From Rebecca billardiae RCC1528 (lineage: Eukaryota > Haptophyta), in assembly GCA_965240325.2 (NCBI GenBank), contig OZ251229.1:2728001-2792000 (forward strand): a stretch of DNA of 64,000 nucleotides, given 5' to 3'. Made by a program: the position numbers and the translations under genes. Positions 33,899 to 44,118 of the stretch are shown here, one piece after another. Under the pieces are notes generated by a model. It made no database searches. It saw nothing but the letters and a program-made list of their open reading frames with translations, and was not told the DNA's origin. Numbering within the stretch: the stretch's first letter is position 1; every line of letters begins with the position of its first letter.

Positions 33899-36470
33899 AT
33901 GCCGGGCATGGCTGAGCTGTTCAAGCGCAAGGGCAGTGGCGCGTCGAATAACGGCAAACACGGCGCGGCAGCCAGCGCTGAGCGCGGTGATCCAAACTTC
34001 GTCGCTGTCGAGGGCGCCTCGATGACGATGTACGACGCGGACAATGACGGGCGTATCGACCACGTCGAGCGCACGCTCGCCAAGTATGATCTGGTGACTA
34101 GCGCGCGGGCGCACGGATTGCGCGGCGGCGGCTGCGTGTGTTCGCGACCGTTTCGCGCGGTGCTCTGACGCGGTCCTGCGCGACTCTGCGCCGTGTTGCC
34201 GCGCGCAGAACCACGATGGCAAGTTCTCGGCCGCAGAAGTGAAGACGATCATCGCCGAGGTGGTCGCGGCGAAGAAGACCAAGCTCAAGTATCAGCGCAT
34301 CACCGCGGCCTTGTGCGTGTGCATCGCAGCGCTGCTGGCGTCCATGTTCGGCGCGGCGGTCCTCGCCAGTGAGCTCTCCAAGGAGGTGCGCACGCCCGCA
34401 CCGGCGCCTCGCCCATCTATCAATCAACTCGAGCAACGCCTGCGCGCCCGACCAGGCCCTGACTGACCGAATGCAATGCGCCCGGATCGCCCATGTGCGT
34501 CACCGCGTGCGACCTCTCGGCAGGCTTTCGTCGACTCCGAGACGGGAGCCCAGCTCAGCGCCAGCGGCGAGCCCACGCGCATCGGCACGACGCGCCCGTA
34601 CATCGGCGAGATGCACGAGGAGCGCAGGCGCCGGCTGGTGGAGATCGACGGCCGTCGGATGGTCGAGGTGGCCGAGGTGAACACGACGGTGGCCAGTGCG
34701 CTGGCCAAGGCGATGAACGCCACTGGGCAGACCACGGGCACCGTGGAGGTCGGCACCTCGAACCTCGGCGCACGCCTTCGCCGCGGCCTCGCAGAGGTGA
34801 CAGCCTCGACGCTCTTTGCGTCGGGCCAGCTCATGCGGACGTACACGAAGCGTGTCGATGGTAAGGACGAGACGTGGTACGACTTTCGCTCCGCCCTGTC
34901 GACTGACCGCAAGACGTACACGGTGACGGGTGACGGGCAGGTGCTCGCCTCTGATCCAGACGCTGACCGTCGTCTACGGCGCCTATCTGAGACCGAGGCA
35001 CACGCTCACCACGCGCGCCGCCGGCTGCACGCCGAGGGCCAAGGCAAGCGGCCAGAGCCTTGCCACATCTACCACTGCTTCGAGGGCGACGCTCGCTGCA
35101 GTGACCCGGCGCCGCGCACTCTGTGTATGGCCTGGAGCGCCGACGGCGCACGGTGCGAAGAGCCTGCGTGCGCATTCGTACTCGGGATGCTGCACTCTGA
35201 CGAGCCCACGCGCACTCAGCTGGCAGCTGAGCGTCGTCGTCGCCTGAACGACCCGGTCGCGACGTGCGGGACGGACGCCGATTGCGCGAACAACACCGAC
35301 AAGAAGATTTGCTTCGGCTTTACCGGCGTGGGCTTGTGCATCGAGTGCATATCGGACAGCGATTGCGAGCAGAAGCCACATGGGTGCTGGGTCGAGCAGC
35401 GCGAGTTTCCGCAGCGCAAATGCAACCTGAACAGCGGCAACTGCGTGTCGTGCTTGACCGACGACGACTGCTCAAGTGCCACCACCTCAGCAGGGTCCAT
35501 CAGCGGTGGCTTCGAGTGCACCTCCTCAGGGACTTGCGTGCAGTGCCAAGTGGACTCCGACTGCCCGGAGCTGGAAGAATGCAGCACCGAAGGCGAGTGC
35601 GCGACGGAGAATTGCTTCCCCGCGCACGCGACAGTCACGACGCCGACCGGGCCGAAGCGCATGGACGAGCTCGAGGTGGGCGATCGCGTGCTCGTCGACG
35701 GCGGCGCGGCGTACTCGACCGTGTACCTGCACGCGCACGAGGACCGGCGCGCCGATGTGCGCCACGACTTTGTGCGCGTGGAGCTCTCGACCGGGCACGA
35801 GCTCGAGCTCTCGCCCGACCACCTCGCGCGCCTCGCGGACGGCACGTACGAGGTTGCCGCCGATGTGCGCGTGGGCATGAAGATGCACGTCGCCACCGCC
35901 GAGCCGAAGTCCGTCGACGAGTCGTCAGCGGCGGCCGTGGTGACGGCCACGTCGCTGGTGCGGCGCGCGGGGCTCTTCGCGCCCATCACGCTCCACGGCG
36001 ACATTGTCGTCGACGGCGTCGTCGCCTCGTCGTACGCGTCCATCATGAGCAGCGCACTGCCGCCGCCGCTCCGTCGCTCGGGTACGCTCCTCAACGCGCT
36101 CGTGCACGCGCTCGCGGCGCCGACGCGGGCCCTGCACACCGTCGACCCTGCGCTGCTCGAGCACATCATGCAGACCGTGCCCCGCACCGAGTCTGGTGGC
36201 TTCAGCCCCTTCTCGTTCCGGGGCGCTGGCGGGCTGCTCGCCATCAAGGAGGCCATCAACAGCGGGCTGGCCGTGGTGCCGCCGCCGAGCCTCGCTCGGC
36301 GCGCGCTCGCGGCCACTGCCGCATATGGCTGGCTCGCGACGGCATCCACCATCGCTGCCGCATCGAGCATGCTCGGCAGTGCCGCAAACGCGACGTCGGC
36401 CGTCGCCGCCGCGCTGCTCGGCGTCGCGGCAGTCGCGACCAAGGGCGGAGGTGTCCCGGAGTCAAAGTGA
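33899..36470 (+). CDS. EF-hand, TM, Cys-rich ectodomain, Hog-type Hint protein (paralogue B)
   Basis: Exons 33899-34093, 34209-34385 and 34524-36470 (GT-AG, phase 0), 772 aa. A canonical EF-hand loop DADNDGRIDHVE is at 46-57, and exon 2 gives a partner loop NHDGKFSAAEV and a TM helix (about 97-118, AALCVCIAALLASMFGAAVL). The region 125-487 has YHCFEGDARC, then repeated CxxDxDC and CVxC pairs that resemble small disulfide-rich modules. The Hint domain begins at Cys488 (CFPAHATVTT) and runs to about 670, with ELSPDHLARL and GVVASSYAS. The C-terminus is hydrophobic and Ala-rich. EF-hand plus TM suggests cytosolic Ca2+ sensing coupled to an extracytoplasmic self-processing domain; this is inference. 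Sequence outside the Hint part is strongly diverged from paralogue A although gene structure is the same. Confidence 0.82.
35613..36470 (+). repeat. Arm 2 of a large inverted repeat (Hint-coding segment)
   Basis: Counterpart of 31052-31903, as described there. The arms are separated by about 3.7 kb. Confidence 0.85.
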
Positions 36471-37087
36471 ACCCCCGACTCTGGGGTGCGTCTCGGCGAC
36501 TCTTGGAAGGAATCAAGTTGTCGCCGCTCGAATCATCCGCGGCAGCCTCACTGCGGTAGCGGCGCGCCGCAGCCTGGCGCCCTGGCCGAGCAGCAGTCAA
36601 GGTCGTCCGGACCGCGGACGACCGTGCTTCTCGCTCGGCGGTCCGCGTGACGCGACCCGGCGTCGCGCGCGATCGGACTGAGCTGCTAGCGTTATATTGA
36701 AGCGCAGGTAGCCACCCGTCCCAGCCCCGTACATCAAGGCCCCTGGTATTGGAAAATACCCGCAGCTATTCGTTGCCAGTCCATTTCATAGTCACTGAGC
36801 TCAAAAAACTCGCTGCGAGTTTTTTGAGCCCGCTGAGCCGAAGACGGGCTCAGAGGCTTTCTGGGACGGGTGGCAAACATCGTGACTCATCGTCCGAGCT
36901 GATGACTACAGCCGCGCGCGCAGCCGATCGAGCGCGCAGACGATGATCGAACAGACTCGCCCCGCTCGGCCTCGGACCTGCTATAGTCACTATAGCTTAG
37001 TCAGACTTCGGGGGCGGCGGGGCTCAAGACCGTATTACTACGACGAATTACGATCGACCGTGATCGCAGGACGACGAGAGTCGTCGA
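36471..37087. other. Convergent intergenic region with a perfect 31-bp palindrome
   Basis: gctcaaaaaactcgc at 36799-36813 is followed after one base by its exact complement (36815-36829). An overlapping smaller stem, gagcccg with cgggctc (36826-36832 and 36845-36851), comes next. No gene is recognised in the region. Confidence 0.6.
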
Positions 37088-37825
37088 CTAAGAGTGCCCC
37101 TTCCAGCCGTTTCTTCTCGCCACATCGAAGCGGTTGTTCCAGTCCGCGCAGTTGTACGCGGAGACGCACGGGTTGCCGTACAGGCACGAGCAGCCGCTCT
37201 TGTCGGAGAAGAAGCCGTCGCCGCTGTCCGACGCATCGAGCTGCCGCCCTGCCATTCCAGACGACGACGGCGGCACATACGCCTTGCTCGGCCCGCTCGC
37301 CGCCTCCGCCTGCGCATCCTCCGTGATCTGCAGCACGTACACAGCCTCTGGAGCGAGCCCAGACCAGGTGTCCCCGTGCTGCGGCAGCGGGGCCCCAGCC
37401 TCGTCGAGCAGCGTCTTCCCAAAGTTGCCCTTGAACACAAACGAGAGGGCGTACTCCTCATCCACGTCTACCCACCTGAGTACGCCGTCAGTAATGGGGA
37501 AGGGCTTCTTGTAGTGGTTGTAGCGGACGATGACGGAGGCGATGACTGGCTCCGCGGCGGGCGCAGGCGCGTGCTCAGGCTCGGGGAGCGCGGCGGCGAG
37601 CGAGGCGGTGGACAGTGCCGACGTCTCGGCCGGTGCAGCCGGCGGCGCCTTCTTCTTCTTCGACGGCGAGCCGCTCGCCGCCTTGGCGGGCGACGCGCCA
37701 GCCTTGGCTCCGCTCGACTTGGACGGAGAGGCGGCGGGCTTGGACGGCTTGGCGGGCGGGGAGGCGGCGCCGCTCGGCTTGGACGCGCTCTTCTTCAGCG
37801 ATGCGCCGGCAGGTTTTGGAGCCAT
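37088..37825 (-). CDS. Basic-tailed protein of unknown function
   Basis: Single exon, 245 aa from the ATG at 37825. An in-frame extension to 37921 is possible, but the MAPKPAGASLKK start is more natural. Residues 1-75 are Lys/Ser/Pro/Ala-rich with SPSK and SPAK motifs and KKKK, resembling histone H1-like tails or a nuclear localisation region. Residues about 95-185 form a compact-looking domain (SVIVRYNHYKKPFPI, LRWVDVDEEYALSFVF, DTWSGLAPEAVYVLQI). The C-terminus is Cys/Trp-rich (GCSCLYGNPCVSAYNC, DWNNRFDVARRNGW). I recognise no family. A DNA- or RNA-associated role is only suggested by the basic tail. It is convergent with Hint gene B. Confidence 0.6.
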   Translation of the reverse strand: MAPKPAGASLKKSASKPSGAASPPAKPSKPAASPSKSSGAKAGASPAKAASGSPSKKKKAPPAAPAETSALSTASLAAALPEPEHAPAPAAEPVIASVIVRYNHYKKPFPITDGVLRWVDVDEEYALSFVFKGNFGKTLLDEAGAPLPQHGDTWSGLAPEAVYVLQITEDAQAEAASGPSKAYVPPSSSGMAGRQLDASDSGDGFFSDKSGCSCLYGNPCVSAYNCADWNNRFDVARRNGWKGHS

Positions 37826-38300
37826 GGCTGTCGTCGGCCGGCTGTGGAGGCGCTTCCTCCGGCGGAAAGCGCGGGACAAGCAAGCTGCTTGCTCCGCCGG
37901 AATGAACGCACGGAAAACCACTATTTAGCCGCCGCACATTTTCTCCGCCGCGATAGATTTCCGCCATCAGGTGATCAGCAGCCAGCGGCAGCAGGACTGC
38001 AGAGTGCAGGTACTGGTATGATGTTATTGTTCGTGCCCAGCCCGGGCGCCCGGCCGTCTCTGTCTGCGAGGCGCGCAGTGAGAGCGGCGAGGGCGTCGAG
38101 GAGACGGGGCGATTGCTGCCTGGCGGTGGGTCTTTTGATCACTCAGTGACTGACACTAAACTTGATGGCCCCACTGAATAATAAGCGCCCCGGCCGGCCG
38201 CGCCGTGCCGGCTGTCAACTCACAGCAGTCGTAGTCAAGTGTCCGAAACCGTAGTGTCATCATGTTGTCTTAAAGTGAATGAGAGAGAGAGAGAGAGAGA

Positions 38301-38365
<65 letters not shown>

Positions 38366-38897
38366 ACGTGGCAGCATCGGACAAGCGTCAGGCTCAGAGT
38401 GCAACAGACACATAGAATGCGTCCGCGCCTTCCGTCCAGGTCAGACAGTGCGCCACCCGCAGCCCTGCCCCCCTACGGGAGCGGGGCCGGGATGGAGCAC
38501 CGCCTCGGCCTGGGGCACGCGGCGGCGACGGCAGATGCCGCCGCGGCCGAGCGCCTTCCGGAGCACTTGGATGAGGGTGAGGTCGTAGTCGATGTCGCCG
38601 CCCGCCGACCTAGCGGCGAGCAGCTCCGGCAAGCGGCAGCCGCGGCTGTCGCCCCCGTGCGCCCGCGTTATATATATATATATATAAAATTATAATCACG
38701 ACTGCTGACAACTGCGACCTGCGCGGCCGCGGACGCGTAGTATTAAGTATACGGTATGCGGCCGCCCCGCGGGCCGGACGAGTCTGGGGTGGGGAACTGG
38801 GGAGCGCTGCCGCTTGCACACGCAGAGTCTCAGCAGAGCCAGAGGCCGATGGCCCTCGCGTCGCCCAGTGTCAGTGTCAGTGAGCGCCATCCTTCAT
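37826..38897. other. Intergenic region rich in simple repeats
   Basis: Presumed 5' region of the 245-aa protein gene, followed by GA and AT microsatellites. A coding-like island on the minus strand at 38441-38632 (GGDIDYDLTLIQVLRKALG) is bounded by AT repeats on both sides and has no start, splice sites or family that I can assign. Confidence 0.45.
38279..38362. repeat. (GA)n followed by (AT)n
   Basis: GA run 38279-38300 and AT run 38303-38362. A second short AT run lies at 38669-38687. Confidence 0.95.
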
Positions 38898-40715
38898 TTA
38901 TTGGGGGGCTTGGTTCGAAAGCCGCCGGGCCGCAGCTGCCGCGCGCGCGCGCATGCGGCTCAGTGGCGCGGATGCGGCCGCGCGCTGACTCGCGCCCGCG
39001 CCCGTGGCTGGCCGCGCCACGGCGGCCACGCCGCGGGCGCGCGCCCCACCTCGGCCCGCCCTCCCCGACGCGGCGGCCGCGCTCGTCGGCTCGAATGTCG
39101 TCGCCGCCGGCGCGCCACCGGCGAAGGCGGCAAGGGCGGCGGCGGGCTCGGGAGGCGGCGCCAGCCTCGGCTCGGCCGGCGGCTGCCAGAACGGCGGCAC
39201 CGGGACCAGCTCGACGTTCTTCTGCTTCGGGTCGCCGCCCGCCGTGGGCATGCCCGTGCGCGGCCGCACCCACCGGTCCCACTCGGCCGGCGCGGCCAGG
39301 TAGCGGCCGGCCGCGTCGACGCGCCGCCGCTCGGCCGCGCGCGGCGCGAGCGCGTCGGCTCTTCCCTCGACGTGCTCGCGCGCGCGGCGCACCGCGGCCG
39401 CGAGCGCGCCGAGGGACACGGCCATGTCACGCTTCAGGTACCGCCGCCCCTGGCTCTGCCGGCACAGCGCCGACTCGGGCGCGGCCTGCGAGAAGAAGTG
39501 TCGCACGCCCGCGCCCAGCGCAAGCCTCGGGTAGGTTGCCGAGCCGCCCTGCCCGTCCGGCCCGATCTTGTGCCCGCACGGGTTGATCTCGACGACGGCC
39601 GCGGGCGCGCGCAGAAACACCGCGTTGATCAGCGCGGCGCCGTGCGCGGCGACGAGCAGGTGCGCGCCCGCGCAGAGGCGCACCTGCTCGACCGCCGGCA
39701 GCTCGCCCAGGTCGACCCGTCGGAGCTCCCACCGCCCGGACTCTCCGGACTCCCCGGACTCCCCGGACTCCCCGGACTGCCCGGACGCCGCGCCCTGCAG
39801 CGTTCGCTCGAGCGTCTGCACCACTGCGGCCAGGTTGGTGATGCCGCGGCCGCGCTTGGTGCCGCCCGGCCGCAGCACGAGCACGGCGCGCAGGGGCGCC
39901 GCGTCGGGCGGCGGCGGCGGCGCGCGGGCGAGCGCCAGCACTCGGCGCCGCAGCTCGAGCGCGGCCGGGATCGACGAGAACGGCGGCCCGGGGTACAGCG
40001 ACCACGAGGCGAGGTTCGCCTGGGCGAGCTCGCACGACGGCGCGGCGGGGAACGCGCGCAGGTGCGGCCGGCAGCGCGGCGCGTGCTCGTCGTTGATCGC
40101 CTGCAGCACGAGGCCGGCCCACGAGTCGTTCTTGACGGCGCGCATCGCCGCGCACATCACCATTGGCGCGACCGCCGGCTCGCGCGGGGCCCCGGCCTGC
40201 TGTGCCCGGCGCGGCCAGGCCAGCAGGCGTCCGGCCGGGCGCGCATGCCCTTCGCCCAGCAGCGCGCGCGCGGGCTGCCGCCCGTCCGCCGCCGCGTGGA
40301 ACGCCCAGTCGAACGCGTCGAGCAGCGGCAGCGCAAAGTGCGCAAACAGACTCACGTCGAACGGCGTCCAGAAGTAACGGCTGGGCGGCCGCGGGCAGCC
40401 GGCCGGGTAGCAGTAGCACGCGCCGCGCAGCAGCACGCCCTCGTCGGAGCCGTTCACGTGCCGCCGCACCTCGAGCACGCACTTGGGCTTGCCGGCGCTC
40501 TTTGGCCACGCGCGCCGGATCGCGCGACACGCGTCCGGCACCCACGCGTACTGCACGCGCGTGGCGCCGAGGCTCATGGCGGGCCACGCGCGCGAGGTGA
40601 AGCGCACGCCGGGGCTCGCCTCGGCGGCGCGCGGCCTCGCGCCCACGCGCACGGCGGCGCCGACGAGGACGCTGGCTGCGAGCAGCCAGCTCAGGCGCCG
40701 CGGGTCGGCGGCCAT
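38898..40715 (-). CDS. GT61-like (DUF563) glycosyltransferase, type II membrane protein
   Basis: Single exon, 605 aa. An N-terminal hydrophobic helix (about 8-26) suggests a Golgi/ER signal anchor. The central part has Cys-rich CYCYPAGC and a substrate-domain-like region. The C-terminal catalytic-like part shows VLVLRPGGTKRGRGITN, VDLGELPAVEQVRLCAGAHL and LVAAHGAALINAVFL, then VVEINPCG. This is the AHGA.L.N pattern of GT61 enzymes (plant xylan arabinosyl/xylosyl transferases, animal EOGT). The donor and acceptor sugars cannot be told. About residues 320-335 consist of an SGE repeat from a minisatellite. The last 150 residues are Ala/Pro/Arg-rich and probably disordered. It likely acts on wall or scale polysaccharide or glycoproteins. 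Confidence 0.75.
   Translation of the reverse strand: MAADPRRLSWLLAASVLVGAAVRVGARPRAAEASPGVRFTSRAWPAMSLGATRVQYAWVPDACRAIRRAWPKSAGKPKCVLEVRRHVNGSDEGVLLRGACYCYPAGCPRPPSRYFWTPFDVSLFAHFALPLLDAFDWAFHAAADGRQPARALLGEGHARPAGRLLAWPRRAQQAGAPREPAVAPMVMCAAMRAVKNDSWAGLVLQAINDEHAPRCRPHLRAFPAAPSCELAQANLASWSLYPGPPFSSIPAALELRRRVLALARAPPPPPDAAPLRAVLVLRPGGTKRGRGITNLAAVVQTLERTLQGAASGQSGESGESGESGESGRWELRRVDLGELPAVEQVRLCAGAHLLVAAHGAALINAVFLRAPAAVVEINPCGHKIGPDGQGGSATYPRLALGAGVRHFFSQAAPESALCRQSQGRRYLKRDMAVSLGALAAAVRRAREHVEGRADALAPRAAERRRVDAAGRYLAAPAEWDRWVRPRTGMPTAGGDPKQKNVELVPVPPFWQPPAEPRLAPPPEPAAALAAFAGGAPAATTFEPTSAAAASGRAGRGGARARGVAAVARPATGAGASQRAAASAPLSRMRARAAAAARRLSNQAPQ
39741..39782 (-). repeat. 9-bp in-frame minisatellite encoding Ser-Gly-Glu
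   Basis: Four to five copies of ccggactcc within the GT61-like gene. Confidence 0.9.
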
Positions 40716-40935
40716 CGCCCGCGGCGGTTTGCGTCCCGGAGCCGCGAATTCGCATTATCACGTTGTCATCAGCTTCAGATTCGATCGTACGTACTTTGCG
40801 ACACTGTATGAGCTGTGCTGCTTCAGCGTACTTGTAGAATGTAGTATTGCTGTGTGTCATCACTTGGCACTACTGAACTCTTTTGACGACTGTCGACTTC
40901 GCGACTGTCATTCAGCGGCCATGGCAGCCGCATCC

Positions 40936-42156
40936 TCATTCCTCGCCGCCACCGCCCTCCTCCTCGAACGCTCGCGTGCGCGCATACCACCGCGGCGGAA
41001 TCCTGTACTGCTCCAGCACCACGCTCACGCGCGCCCCGCCGAGCAGCGGGCACTCGGGCCGCCGCGCGCCCTCCGCGCCTGCGCAGGCTGAGGCGGCCTC
41101 GGCGGGGGCATGGGCTGGCGGCGGCGCCGCTGGCGCGTGTGGCCCGACGCAGTGCCACGCGTCTCCGCGGAATCGCAGCAGCGTGTTTTGCCGCGGCGCG
41201 ATCGCCTGCGCGGGCGGCGCGCCGTCGGCCGGCAACCCGCCATGAAAGTCGTACAGGCGCAGCTCCCCGCCCACGCTGCCCTCGGGCACAGCCGCGTACA
41301 ACACGTCCACCTGCGGCAGTTGGGGTCACGCCGTGGGCGGGTGGGCGGGCGGGTGGGCGCGCCCGCGCTTGCGGTGTTTTGGCCGGGTGCGTGCAGCCGT
41401 GCACAGGATCGCTCCGCGCGCTGAGTGGAGGCGGGGCGGGCACAGCCGGGCGTGCCGAGCGCGCGCGCGGCAGCACGGCCCGTCCGGTGCGCCCCACGCA
41501 GCGCGGCGGCTTCGGCTGCGCCGCGCGCGCACGTGCGCAACGGCCTACGCCAGGCGCCACCCACCCACCTACCCACCCAGCAGCCGCCTCACCTCGTGTG
41601 CCGTGAACGTGCGCCGCCACAGCGAGACGTTGATGGCCACGTCCTGGTCGAGGTGGCAGCCGACGGCGGGCGGGAGGCGCGCGAGGCCGGACGGCTCGGA
41701 CTCCGCTCCCACGACGAGCACGTTCATCACGAACGCGTTCGCCGCGGCGCTCGTCACCAGCCGGTCGAAGAGGGGAACGAGAGGTGCGTACCGGCGCGAC
41801 GCTCGGAAGCGCCGCTCGCCCTCGCGGTTGAAGCGGACGACGAAGCCGCGGGTCGACTTGAACGCGGCGTACGGGTTGAGCGAGCGCAGCTGCGACACCA
41901 GGCCCGCGTGCGCGGCCAGCTGCGCGCGCAGCTCCGCCAGTGCTGCCAGCGGCAGGAAGTTGTCGGAAACTTCCAGGACGAGCGGCGCGTCCTCCGCGTT
42001 GGAGCGCGCGACGATGGCGCGGTGGAAGATGGCGTGCGCGAGGTGGTGCGAGGCGTACACGATGAGCCCGACCACGAGGCCTTGCGCCATCGTCGAGCGC
42101 AGGCTCGGCCGCGACGGCTGCTTCGTCGCGGCCGCCCTCGGCTTGGCGGCCGGCAT
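40936..42156 (-). CDS. 2-oxoglutarate/Fe(II)-dependent dioxygenase (prolyl-4-hydroxylase-like)
   Basis: Exons 42156-41593 and 41310-40936, joined in phase 0 by a GTGAGG...CAG intron; 312 aa. A weak hydrophobic segment (about 23-45) could anchor it to the ER/Golgi. The Fe(II) triad is visible: H168 and D170 (GCHLDQDVAINV) at the end of exon 1 and H241 (RGDAWHCVGPH) in exon 2. R282 (RVSVVLEQY) is placed to bind 2-oxoglutarate. Between them GGELRLYDF matches the usual GGEL..Y strand. The triad is restored only by splicing, which supports the intron. An Ala/Pro-rich insertion lies between H241 and R282. Substrate is unknown; protein prolyl or lysyl residues are the likely type. Confidence 0.82.
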
Positions 42157-42570
42157 TTCGCCGCCGCCTGCGCGGGAGCGCGCGCGGGCGCCCAGTCTGG
42201 TTCTCGACTCGTGTCTGAGCCTAACCGCCTAAGACAGATCTTTCAGGTGCCTCGCTCGCTCATAGATGAACAGTTGAACGTGCGCGTAATTCGTACAGTA
42301 AATGAAAGGCTCACGGTGCGTCGGTGGCAGGTTGCCGCGCCACATAACAGCGTTGCGGTCCTCCTACCTATTACACCGGTGATACCAACCGACTGCCCGG
42401 ATCATCGGACGTAGTTGGCCACTGACAACACTCGCAGACACCCTGTCGCAGCTGCGACGGCAGAGGCCGCCACGACCGCGGCACGAGCGCCGGCCGGCTG
42501 GCCGCCGTGGCCGCGTGCCAAGGGCTCGGGCGGCAGTCAGCAGCAGCAGTCGAGACTATCACATGCGCCG

Positions 42571-42584
42571 CCCCCCCCCCCCCC
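42571..42584. repeat. Poly(C) tract, 14 bp
   Basis: Homopolymer just beyond the RPL12 stop (G14 on the transcribed strand's sense sequence). Confidence 0.9.
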
Positions 42585-42630
42585 GCCCAAGCGCTGACCA
42601 GGCCCCCCGCGCGCGGCGGCAGGCGCGCGC

Positions 42631-43282
42631 TCAGGCGTCGGGGATCTCGAGGTCGCCGTTCTGAATCGCCTCCTGCAGCTCGCGCGGGTCGTCGCCCTCG
42701 ACCGTGCAGCCCACGCTCACCGCCGTGCCGAGGATCTCGAGCACTGTGCCCTTCATCTCGCGCGCGATCGAGCGCGGGCGCATGATGCGCGCAACCTCCA
42801 TCACCTGCTCCATCGAGATGTTGCCCGTGTGCTGCACGTGCTTCACCTTCTTCCGATCCCGGAAGGGCTCCTTCAGAGCCTTGATGATCAGCGCGGCCGC
42901 GGAGGGCACGACGGAGACCTTGGCTTGCCGGTTCTGCACCTCGAGCTTTGCCGTCACCTTGAGACCCTTCCAGTCCTTGGTGTTCTTGGCGAGGTCGTCG
43001 CCAATCTTCTTGGGCGAGAGGCCAAGCGGACCCACCTTCGGTGCAAGCGACGACACCGCGCCCACCTCGCCACCAGTGACGCGCACGTAGACTGCGCGGC
43101 GCGAGCCGCGGGTGCGAGCGCGCGCGCACGCGCGTCAGCGCCACGTGACGAGTGGAGCGCGGCGGTCCGAGCACGGCGCCGAGCGCACGAGGGCTCGGCG
43201 AGCCGATGACGGCATGGCGCGGCGGCCGGGGCGCGCCGCGCGTACTGACGAGGATCTCGTTCGGGTCGAACTTGGGCGGCAT
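42631..43282 (-). CDS. RPL12: 60S ribosomal protein L12 (uL11)
   Basis: Exons 43282-43246 and 43091-42631. The donor GTACGC in phase 1 gives [12 protein letters not shown] then [12 protein letters not shown], a residue-for-residue match to the family start. The product is 165 aa, the usual eukaryotic length. The body has [20 protein letters not shown], the L11 C-terminal rRNA-binding domain ([20 protein letters not shown]) and the conserved ending [12 protein letters not shown]. It forms the base of the ribosomal stalk with P0 and binds the GTPase-associated 28S rRNA. It is divergent from the RNA polymerase I gene. Confidence 0.97.
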
Positions 43283-44118
43283 GGCTGCGCGCGCTTGCGA
43301 CCACTCGTCGCCACGCCTACGTAGCCCCTGCGCTCGCGGCAGTGATGGCGGTGCGTCCCGGACTTGTTCCGCGTCGGCACCGGACAACCCGGGCGTAAGA
43401 CGTAAGTGCGCCGGAACTCGCGCAGGCGACGATGTGCGGTGCGGAGTCACCCTCGCCACTGCGCGGCGCTCGGCGGAGGCGCGTGGCTGCGCGGACGTAG
43501 CCACGCAGCTGCAGCCGTCTCCTCAGAGACGCGCTCGTCTTGCCGCGCGGATGCGAGCGTCGTGCTGCCTTGGTGCCCGCGCGACTTGAACTTCAGTGTG
43601 CCGGCGTCACGCCCGGTGCCGTTGGTGGGCCGCAGCGGGTCGGTGCCAGCCAAGTGCGGAAGAGCGTCGACGGAGCTTGGCACGCGCACAGTCGCGCGCG
43701 CATTACTCGGAGTACGCACACGCCGAGAGGCGGAGGCATCCGCCGCGCTGTGCCCGCTGCGCGCGCGATAGTACCTGTGAGAGGTCCTCGGCTGATGCGG
43801 TGCGCGCGCAAAGTGTCTGGCGCAATCCCCAAGCCTTGCGGCGCAACAGATTACTAGTACGGACGGCATGGCCTGGGTGTAGGCCGCACGCCGCGCGCGC
43901 AGCCCTCATCAGCCAGCGCCGCCCCTGATTCTCTCGCAGCCATCGCGCGCGCGGTCTTTCGCTCTGATGCTACACGGGGTCGATGCGTCGCAGTGCGCGG
44001 CCGCCATCGTGCCATTCGGCAGCATGCGGAGAGAATCGCGGCCAGACGCGCGACCACGACCACGCGGCCTCGCCTCGGCTACCCCGGCCGGCCCGTCGCG
44101 CGCGCCGCGCCGATCGTA
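43283..44118. promoter_or_regulatory. 836-bp region between the divergent RPL12 and RPA1 genes
   Basis: No recognisable gene; frames of up to 145 codons are GC-driven. It presumably holds the promoters of two ribosome-biogenesis genes. No specific motif can be defended. Confidence 0.35.

Noticed and set aside
41025-41576. 183-codon minus-strand frame within the 2OG oxygenase gene
   Set aside because: Mostly intron plus exon 2 read out of frame. The spliced model recovers the HxD...H...R residues instead.
43283-44118. Small genes between RPL12 and RPA1
   Set aside because: Several overlapping frames on all strands with Arg/Ala-rich translations; none has a domain or consistent start context.
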